From Anaerolineales bacterium (lineage in GTDB: Bacteria > Chloroflexota > Anaerolineae > Anaerolineales > DRMV01): 5,237 nt of DNA. A program made the position numbers and the translations under genes. The first letter of the stretch is position 1. Each line of letters opens with the position of its first letter. The notes beneath the pieces are model-generated. The model was not told where the DNA came from, did not search any database, and saw nothing but the letters and a program-made list of their open reading frames with translations. Where the stretch lies: assembly GCA_027044735.1 (NCBI GenBank), contig JALUBW010000051.1, forward strand, positions 1 to 5,237. The letters run 5' to 3'. Below are positions 1 through 4,533 of this stretch, piece after piece.

Positions 1-431
1 ATCTCCGCGAACACGGCATTAGGCTGGAATGGGCTTCGGGGCGCGTCACCGCGATCCCCCAACCGTCCATAGCCGCATCCCCGAAAGAGGCTTTGGACGG
101 CGCGCCCTACGACCTCGCCATCCTCGCCCTGAAAAACTATCACCTGCCAGCGTTTTTGGACGAAATCCGCCCGCACGCTGGGCAATTTCCGCCGATTTTG
201 AGCCTGCTCAACGGCGTAGAAGCCGAGGCAGAGATTGACCTGCACAGCGGGCGCGGCGTCACCGAGGTGGAGGCGCTGAACGGCGCGGTGGCGCGGTTCG
301 GCGCGCGGCTGAGAGTGCCCACGCCCGTAAACCGAGCCCTGACCGAGATACTAACCGCCATCGCCCGCGGCGAAAGCCCATCCAAGAAATGGCGGCGCAA
401 CCCCAAGGCGCTAATCCGCGCCGTGAATTGA
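1..431 (+). CDS. panE: 2-dehydropantoate 2-reductase (ketopantoate reductase), 5' end outside window, middle apparently deleted
   Basis: Ketopantoate reductase reduces 2-dehydropantoate to pantoate with NADPH in pantothenate/CoA synthesis in the cytoplasm. The reading frame is open from base 3 (142 visible residues) with no credible start inside, so the gene begins upstream. The TTG at 93 is only an internal Leu codon. The visible N-terminal part holds the end of the Rossmann domain: ALK (K44, matching E. coli Lys72) and LLNGVE (N70, matching Asn98). The C-terminal part has the family signature GRGVTEVEALNGAV (E88, matching Glu256) and VPTPVNRAL. In E. coli PanE the Asn and Glu are about 158 residues apart; here they are 18 apart. 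Roughly 140 residues, including the catalytic Lys176 region, are therefore missing in frame around bases 228-238. The gene may be a non-functional remnant, or the deletion may be an assembly collapse. Family assignment is confident; activity is doubtful. Its stop abuts the repeat-rich spacer. Confidence 0.8.
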   Translation, partial: LREHGIRLEWASGRVTAIPQPSIAASPKEALDGAPYDLAILALKNYHLPAFLDEIRPHAGQFPPILSLLNGVEAEAEIDLHSGRGVTEVEALNGAVARFGARLRVPTPVNRALTEILTAIARGESPSKKWRRNPKALIRAVN

Positions 432-603
432 ACAAAAACACAGAAAGCACAGAAGCCCAACAGAAAACACAGAAATTCGCAGATGACACAGAAAATTTTT
501 CTTGGCGTCCTTCGCATTTCTTGGCGCCTTGGCGTTAACCTCTTTGCTTTCTCTGCACCTCTGCGTTAATCTTCTGCACCAATCTGTGTAACCTGTTGTT
601 TTA
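432..603 (-). repeat. Degenerate CACAGA/GCCAAGGACGCC intergenic repeat, copy A (inverted relative to copy B)
   Basis: This spacer is filled by short degenerate repeats. CACAGAA units occupy the left side (439-494), GGCGTCCTTCGCATTTCTTGGCGCC-type blocks the centre, and TCTGTG units the right (583-588). Its reverse complement aligns with copy B starting at 2091. The shared words include a 16-mer (CCTTGGCGTTAACCTC at 527-542, complementary to 2120-2135), the 13-mer AAGGACGCCAAGA, and GCCAAGAAAAA followed by TTTCTGTG. The CACAGA side can pair imperfectly with the TCTGTG side. Open frames through it encode only low-complexity peptides, so I call no gene. It starts directly after the upstream stop codon and ends just before the ribosome binding site of the next gene. 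Function unknown. Confidence 0.75.
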
Positions 604-609
604 GTTGCT

Positions 610-613
610 GGAG
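610..613 (+). promoter_or_regulatory. Shine-Dalgarno site fixing the E1-like gene start
   Basis: GGAG (within GGAGAAGG, 610-617) lies 6 nt before the ATG at 620. It supports that ATG over the in-frame TTG at 605, which would overlap the site itself. Confidence 0.7.
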
Positions 614-619
614 AAGGCA

Positions 620-1411
620 ATGACTTTATTCTCAATCCCTCCAACGGCGGAACTGACCGATGACGATTTGCGGCGGTATGCCCGCCACATAATCCTGCGC
701 GAGGTGGGCGAAGAGGGTCAGCGGAAGATAAAAAGCGCTTCGGTGCTCATCGTGGGCGTCGGCGGGATCGGCTCGCCGGCGGCGCTTTACCTCGCCGCCG
801 CGGGCGTGGGGCGCATCGGCATTGTTGACGCCGACCGCGTGGACGAAAGCAACCTCCAGCGGCAGGTGCTCTATTCCACGCCGCAGGTGGGCAAGCCAAA
901 GGTTGAGGCGGCGCGCGAGCGCCTCCACAACCTCAACCCCAAAATCCAAATTGACGCTTACAACCTGCGCTTCACCGCCGAAAACGCCGAGAAAATCGCC
1001 GCCGATTACGACATACTCGTGGACGGAAGCGACAACTTCGCCACGCGCTACGTAATCAACGCCGCCGCGGTGCGCCAAAGCAAGCCCTACGTCTACGGCG
1101 CTATCCACGAATACGACGGGCAGGTCAGCGTGTTTTACGCCCCTGAAGGTCCGTGCTACAACTGCGTGTTTCCAAAAGCGCCCGAGGAGGCGAAAGGGGT
1201 CCGCGGCGTGCTGGGCGCGCTCCCCGGCGTGGTCGGCACGCTGGAAGCGGCAGAAGCCCTAAAACTCATTTTGGGCGTGGGCGAGCCGCTGATCGGCAAA
1301 CTGCTGCTCTATAACCTCTTCGTCACAAGTTTTGACACCATCAAACTGCGGAAAAATCCGAAGTGTGAGGTGTGCGGGCAAAACGATGCCCAGAACAACG
1401 ATGCCCGGTGA
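620..1411 (+). CDS. ThiF/MoeB/HesA family E1-like sulfur-carrier adenylyltransferase
   Basis: Members adenylate the C-terminal Gly-Gly of a small ubiquitin-like sulfur carrier (MoaD or ThiS) with ATP, preparing it for sulfur loading in molybdopterin or thiamine synthesis. The 263-residue product (ATG at 620, GGAG 6 nt upstream) matches MoeB length. Visible features in order: RYARHI with R22 (E. coli MoeB Arg14), nucleotide loop GVGGIG (46-51), acidic strand D70/D72 followed by N78 and R81-Q82, DGSDNF with D138 (catalytic Asp130), first zinc pair C179/C182, PGVVGTLEAAEALKL (202-216), and second zinc pair C249/C252. The usual Cys-containing segment between the zinc pairs (CxEAG in MoeB, CRTAG in ThiF) reads EEAKGVRG here, so the cysteine that ThiF uses for a persulfide link is absent. 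The tail after CGQ (NDAQNNDAR) is encoded by a 15-bp repeat. No carrier protein, cysteine desulfurase or rhodanese gene lies nearby, so MoeB-like versus ThiF-like substrate cannot be decided; lack of the Cys leans toward MoeB-like. Confidence 0.92.
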   Translation: MTLFSIPPTAELTDDDLRRYARHIILREVGEEGQRKIKSASVLIVGVGGIGSPAALYLAAAGVGRIGIVDADRVDESNLQRQVLYSTPQVGKPKVEAARERLHNLNPKIQIDAYNLRFTAENAEKIAADYDILVDGSDNFATRYVINAAAVRQSKPYVYGAIHEYDGQVSVFYAPEGPCYNCVFPKAPEEAKGVRGVLGALPGVVGTLEAAEALKLILGVGEPLIGKLLLYNLFVTSFDTIKLRKNPKCEVCGQNDAQNNDAR

Positions 1412-1486
1412 AGGGTGCCCGGTGTCAAGTGTTCCAGTGTCAAGTGTTCCAGTGTCAAGTGTTCCAGTGTCAAGTGTTTCGGTGTT
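1382..1486 (+). repeat. 15-bp-period tandem repeat array
   Basis: Four adjacent 15-bp units occupy 1421-1480, with consensus AGTGTCAAGTGTTCC. The two middle copies are identical and the outer ones carry one change each, followed by a partial unit (GGTGTT). The same period begins inside the upstream gene, where AACGATGCCC occurs at 1382-1391 and again at 1397-1406, 15 bp apart. Two further diverged 15-bp units (GACGTAACAACGCCC and GACGCAACAACCCAC) lie at 1516-1545. No spacers separate units, so this is not a CRISPR array. Copy number is probably unstable through slippage. Function unknown. Confidence 0.85.
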
Positions 1487-1556
1487 TTTGTCCCTCGGAC
1501 AAGGCTACACTCCACGACGTAACAACGCCCGACGCAACAACCCACGAATTACACAA

Positions 1557-2114
1557 ATGAAACTTTCCAAACGCATGAACCGGCCTGCGCCGATAGCCTG
1601 CTGCGATTTCCCTGCGTGCCGCGGTGCTTGTTGCGCTTACGGCGTTTGGGTGGGCGAAGGCGAAATTGCCAAGATAATGGAAAACGCCGAAGCCGTGCGG
1701 CGCTTTTTGCCGCCCGAAGCCGAAGACCCCGCAGGCTGGTTCACCGATGAAACTGAGCCCGACCCTCACCTGCCCTGCGGAAAGGTGCGGCATACGCGCG
1801 TGCTCACCCGCCCCGAGCACCCGCTTGGCAGCGCGTGTGTGTTTTGGGTCCCGCCGGACGGCTATTGCGCCCTGCAACTTGCCTCCGAGGCGCTGGGCAA
1901 ACACCCGTGGGCGCTGAAGCCGTTTTACTGCGTGCTCCACCCGCTGGATATTGAGGAGGACGGCACAATCACGATTGACGATGTGCAAGAATTGACCAGC
2001 ACGAAGGGAGGGTGCGTCAAGCCGAGCGAAGCAGCCCGCCCACCGAAGGAAATTTTTGGCGCCGAGATTGAATGGGTGAGCAAAGTTTTAAAAACCACAG
2101 ATTGCACAGATTAG
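1557..2114 (+). CDS. DUF3109/YkgJ-like cysteine-rich protein, probable metal-binding, function unknown
   Basis: The 185-residue protein carries a dense N-terminal cysteine cluster, ACCDFPACRGACC (C15, C16, C21, C25, C26), then C94 in SACVFW, C104 in GYCAL and C125 in LKPFYCVLHPL. The pattern C-x4-C-[KR]-G-A-C-C followed by C-x-F, a single C and KP-x-x-C-x-L-x-P is that of DUF3109, related to the YkgJ zinc- or iron-sulfur-type families. Biochemical role is unknown for the family; cluster or zinc binding is inferred from the cysteines. There is no signal peptide or membrane segment. The start is uncertain: the ATG at 1557 has no Shine-Dalgarno site and sits in repeat-like sequence, and a second ATG lies at 1575. 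Upstream in-frame extension runs through the tandem array and is rejected. Codons 179-185 and the stop (AAA at 2091 to TAG at 2112-2114) coincide exactly with the left terminal repeat of the downstream element, so the native C-terminus probably lay elsewhere. Confidence 0.8.
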   Translation: MKLSKRMNRPAPIACCDFPACRGACCAYGVWVGEGEIAKIMENAEAVRRFLPPEAEDPAGWFTDETEPDPHLPCGKVRHTRVLTRPEHPLGSACVFWVPPDGYCALQLASEALGKHPWALKPFYCVLHPLDIEEDGTITIDDVQELTSTKGGCVKPSEAARPPKEIFGAEIEWVSKVLKTTDCTD

Positions 2115-2346
2115 CAGAGGAGGTTAACGCCAAGGACGCCAAGAACGCAAAGGACGCCAAGATTAATGCAGAGGCGCAGAGTAGGGGCGAGGCAAATCCT
2201 TGCCCAAAGAGGCCAAGAAAAACTTTCTGTGCTTTCTGTGGTGTTTCTGTGTCTTCTGTGTTTTTCCTCAAGCAGTGCAAATCCGCGTCAATCGGTGGAT
2301 GAAAAACCACAGATTTTTCTGTGTAATCTGCGTAATCTGCGGTTTT
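2091..2346 (+). repeat. MITE-like 256-bp intergenic element with 23-bp terminal inverted repeats (copy B)
   Basis: The left end (2091-2113, beginning AAAACCACAGATTGCACAG) matches the reverse complement of the right end (2324-2346, beginning AAAACCGCAGATTACGCAG) at 20 of 23 positions. The interior has repeated ACGCCAAGGACGCCAAGA blocks (2127-2162), GCAGAGGCGCAGAG (2168-2181), then GCCAAGAAAAAC and a run of CTTTCTGTG/GTTTCTGTG units (2223-2264). A second CCACAGATT/TCTGTGTAATCTG pairing lies at 2307-2330. The whole can fold into a long imperfect hairpin. No transposase is encoded. Open frames give low-complexity peptides (NAKDAKNAKDAK type), and such ORFs are often annotated as proteins in repeat-rich genomes; I do not call one. 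I see no clear target-site duplication. The non-coding stretch 2115-2403 consists of this element plus about 57 bp leading to the next gene. Confidence 0.7.
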
Positions 2347-2390
2347 GCTCTGCGGTTTCAAAGCCGCAAGGACCGAGCACCAAGCCGAGA

Positions 2391-2397
2391 AAGGAGG
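2391..2397 (+). promoter_or_regulatory. Strong Shine-Dalgarno site that sets a GTG start
   Basis: AAGGAGG lies 6 nt upstream of the GTG at 2404. It is the best ribosome binding site in the window and decides the start of the solenoid protein against the ATG at 2200, which lies inside the repeat element. Confidence 0.85.
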
Positions 2398-2403
2398 CAA
2401 CAA

Positions 2404-2832
2404 GTGGAAAAGGAAATCAGTCAACAAGCGGTAGATGAAGTTGAAGAAGAAAGCGTAAGCATCAGCCAATCGGGAGTGAAGAAGGTGGTGGCTCAAGAAG
2501 CGCACATAAGCGAAACGGCCGCGCAAAAAGTGAGCGCGGGCGAGGCGCAAATTGAAAATTCGGCGGTGGCATTCTTGCAGGCGAAAAACGTGAGCATGGA
2601 CGACAGCGTTGGCACGGTCGTCGTGGCAAACGAAGTCGCCGCCGAGGACCTGAACGCGGTGGTGATGGCCGCCCGCAGTGTGCAGGCTGAGCAAATTGAC
2701 GCCAAAGTGCTGATCGCCGGCAAAGTGGAAGGCAACGTCACTACCCTACTGGACACGCGCCAAACCGCGCTTCTGGGGCTGATAGGCGGCGCGGTCGCGG
2801 CGGTTGTGTTGTGGGCTTTAAAAAGGAAGTGA
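2404..2832 (+). CDS. Hypothetical 15-residue-repeat (beta-solenoid-like) protein with C-terminal membrane anchor
   Basis: I do not recognise a named family. The 142-residue product starts at GTG 2404 behind a perfect AAGGAGG. Residues 3-107 divide without any insertion into seven 15-residue repeats beginning K3, V18, A33, A48, V63, V78 and V93. Shared positions are 1 (Val/Ala), 3 (Ile in repeats 1-4), 4 (Ser/Asp/Glu), 8 (small or Val), 11 (always Val/Leu/Met) and 13 (Ala in six of seven). A partial eighth (VEGNVTTLLD) follows. Residues 121-139 form one hydrophobic helix (ALLGLIGGAVAAVVLWAL) ending in KRK. There is no N-terminal signal, so the inferred topology is tail-anchored with the repeat domain in the cytoplasm. 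The regular hydrophobic register suggests a beta-helix; the AGKVEGNV segment recalls bactofilin-type polymer-forming proteins, but the 15-residue period differs. The DNA repeats are diverged, so the repeat is maintained at protein level. It sits between repeat spacers upstream of murJ; a cell-envelope role is speculation. Confidence 0.82.
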   Translation: MEKEISQQAVDEVEEESVSISQSGVKKVVAQEAHISETAAQKVSAGEAQIENSAVAFLQAKNVSMDDSVGTVVVANEVAAEDLNAVVMAARSVQAEQIDAKVLIAGKVEGNVTTLLDTRQTALLGLIGGAVAAVVLWALKRK

Positions 2833-2848
2833 GTGATGCCCAAGGCGT

Positions 2849-2901
2849 GCCATGATGCCCGATGCCATGATGCCCTGATGCCATGATGCCCTGTGCCCTG
2901 T
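2849..2901 (+). repeat. 15/16-bp tandem repeat array, GCCATGATGCCC type
   Basis: Units GCCATGATGCCCGAT (2849-2863), GCCATGATGCCCTGAT (2864-2879) and GCCATGATGCCCTGT (2880-2894) are followed by a partial GCCCTGT. A diverged GTGATGCCC lies just before, at 2833-2841. The GATGCCC core also occurs in the array at the end of the E1-like gene. There are no spacers, so it is not CRISPR. The rest of the 152-bp gap (2902-2984) holds a G-rich stretch and an AT-rich segment in front of murJ, with no gene. Confidence 0.8.
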
Positions 2902-2984
2902 GGGAGCGATGTTCGGGGTGGAGGGGTTAGGGTGCGAGCCGCGGGGCTTCATTTCCCAACGTTACACATTGGCTATACGAAATA

Positions 2985-4517
2985 ATGAGCGGGCATAAAC
3001 ACCTCCTACCGCGCATAGCACGCACAACCCTGATGTTGGCGGCTCTGTTGGCCGCCGACAAAGTCCTCGCGTTTATCCGCATCACCGTGGTCGGCCATCG
3101 CTTTCGCCTTACCCCCGCGATGGACGCCTTCAACGCCGCCAACAACCTGCCCGACCTGCTCTTCGCACTGATTTCCGGCGGCGCGCTCGCGATGGCTTTC
3201 ATCCCCGTCCTCGCCGAATACCGCACCCGCTATGGCCGCTCCGCCGCGTGGGATTTGTTTTCGCGCGTCGCCAACCTCGCCTTCGTCATCACCGCCGCCT
3301 TAGCCTTCCTCATCGCCTTGCTCGCCGAGCCGCTAATCCGCTGGAAATTCGGCATTGCCCCCAACTTCACGCCCGAGCAACAACACCTCACCGCTTCGCT
3401 AATGCGCTTAGACCTAATCGGCACGCTGATTTTTTCGCTAAGCGGGCTGGTAACAGCGGGCTTGCAGGCAAATCAGCACTTCTTCCTGCCCGCGCTTGCC
3501 CCGCTGATGTACAACATCGGGCAAATTTTCGGCGCAACCGTGCTCGCCAACCGCTTCGGCATTTACGGCTTGGTGTACGGGGTGCTGTTGGGCGCGGCGC
3601 TCCATTTCGGCGTGCAGGTGCCCGGCTTGGTAAAATACGGCTTCCGCTGGACGGCAGCGCTCACAATTTCCCACCCGGGGGTGAAAAAAGTGCTAAGCCT
3701 GATGGGACCGCGCGTCGCCACCATGTTTTTCATCCAACTGATTTTCCTCGCCCGCGACAACCTCGCCTCGGGCTTGGGGCAAGGGGCGGTCAGCGCGCTG
3801 AGTTACGGCTGGTTCATCATGCAAGTCCCCGAAACGCTAATCGGCACGGCGTTGGGATTGGTGCTTTTGCCGACGCTTTCGGAGCAAATAGCCCGCGGCG
3901 AATGGGAAGCATTTGCGGCAACGTTCAACCGCGGCGTGCGCGGCTTGCTGGCGCTCAGTTTGCCGATTGCAGCGGTGCTGGCAATTGCCCTGCCGGGGCT
4001 TGTGCCGGTGCTGGGCTTAGGCGAGGCGGGCACTCGGCTGGTGGTATGGGCAGCGCGGGCATACCTACTCGGCCTTGCCGGGCACGCCTTGCTGGAGTTG
4101 GCGGCGCGGTCATTCTACGCCCAGCAGGACGCAATCACCCCCCTTTTCGCCTCGGCGATAAACACGGCGGTTTACCTTGCCGTGGCAATCACGCTGATTG
4201 CGACCGGAGCGCGGATCGGTGCGCGCGGCATCCTCACCGGCGTAACGGGCATAGGGACGGCAAACGCGGTTGCGTTCACCACCGAGGCAACGTTGCTGCT
4301 GATTTTGCTCAAACGGCGGGGGAAAGGGGTGCCGTCCTTCGGCAGGACTGGCTGGCGCGCACCACTGGCGGCTTTGCTCGGCGCGGGGGCTACCGCCGCG
4401 GTGATGGCTTGGGCGCCAATGCCGCTGCTGGTGCGCGGAATCCTCGCCGCCACCGTGGGCTTCATTGGCGCGCTGCCGCTTGTGTGGAAGGAAAGCGTAG
4501 CCCTGCTAAAGTGGTAG
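2985..4517 (+). CDS. murJ: MurJ/MviN-family lipid II flippase
   Basis: MurJ moves the peptidoglycan precursor lipid II from the inner to the outer face of the cytoplasmic membrane. The 510-residue product matches E. coli MurJ (511). It is hydrophobic nearly throughout, consistent with the 14-helix MOP-superfamily fold. The N-terminal family block is clear: ADKVLAFIR (R32, matching E. coli Arg24), AMDAFNAANNLPDLLF (D47, matching Asp39), then SGGALAMAFIPVLAEY. Later conserved parts include SGLVTAGLQANQHFFLPALAP, SALSYGWFIMQVPETLIG and ARSFYAQQDAITPLF. The E. coli Arg52 region (LLRR) reads LLFALISGG here, so that arginine is absent; this may be normal for the lineage. The ATG at 2985 is the first start in frame and has no Shine-Dalgarno site; CTATACGAAAT just upstream could be a -10 element of a leaderless transcript. 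The gene ends in TGG-TAG inside a palindrome shared with the convergent gene. Lipid II specificity rests on family membership. Confidence 0.93.
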   Translation: MSGHKHLLPRIARTTLMLAALLAADKVLAFIRITVVGHRFRLTPAMDAFNAANNLPDLLFALISGGALAMAFIPVLAEYRTRYGRSAAWDLFSRVANLAFVITAALAFLIALLAEPLIRWKFGIAPNFTPEQQHLTASLMRLDLIGTLIFSLSGLVTAGLQANQHFFLPALAPLMYNIGQIFGATVLANRFGIYGLVYGVLLGAALHFGVQVPGLVKYGFRWTAALTISHPGVKKVLSLMGPRVATMFFIQLIFLARDNLASGLGQGAVSALSYGWFIMQVPETLIGTALGLVLLPTLSEQIARGEWEAFAATFNRGVRGLLALSLPIAAVLAIALPGLVPVLGLGEAGTRLVVWAARAYLLGLAGHALLELAARSFYAQQDAITPLFASAINTAVYLAVAITLIATGARIGARGILTGVTGIGTANAVAFTTEATLLLILLKRRGKGVPSFGRTGWRAPLAALLGAGATAAVMAWAPMPLLVRGILAATVGFIGALPLVWKESVALLKW

Positions 4518-4533
4518 CCCAAAACCGCTACCA
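4512..4533. terminator. Candidate bidirectional terminator spanning both convergent stop codons
   Basis: TGGTAGC (4512-4518) and GCTACCA (4527-4533) form a perfect 7-bp stem with an 8-nt loop (CCAAAACC). The left arm contains the last codon and stop of murJ, and the right arm those of the minus-strand gene. A modest pyrimidine run (CCTCTTTTCC, 4537-4546) follows on the plus strand; no U-tract follows on the minus strand. It could work as a weak terminator in both directions, but the symmetry may be partly accidental, since both genes end in TGG-TAG. Confidence 0.45.

Noticed and set aside
1421..1480. Possible CRISPR array
   Set aside because: Units are 15 bp, contiguous and without spacers; no cas gene is present.
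1332..1556. Upstream extension of the DUF3109-like gene, overlapping the E1-like gene
   Set aside because: The extension reads through the 15-bp tandem array (repeated PVSSV) and precedes the conserved domain, so it is not credible as protein.
2072..2302. Plus-strand open frame encoding an NAKDAKNAKDAK-type peptide
   Set aside because: It lies almost wholly inside the repeat element, is low in complexity, has no ribosome binding site and overlaps the end of the DUF3109-like gene in another frame.
2200..2403. Upstream extension of the solenoid gene from the ATG at 2200
   Set aside because: It is encoded by the repeat element (FLCFLWCFCVFCVF), and the GTG at 2404 has a perfect ribosome binding site.
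2017..2694. Long minus-strand open frame (225 codons)
   Set aside because: It runs antisense through the cysteine-rich gene end, the repeat and half of the solenoid gene; the peptide is repeat-derived and unlike any family I know.
2933..2950. Small GC-rich hairpin around GAGCCGCGGGGCTTC
   Set aside because: The stem is only about five pairs including a wobble, and no T-run follows, so it is too weak to call a terminator.
1..4517. Single operon of all five plus-strand genes
   Set aside because: Gaps of 145-290 bp filled with repeats and unrelated functions give no support for cotranscription.
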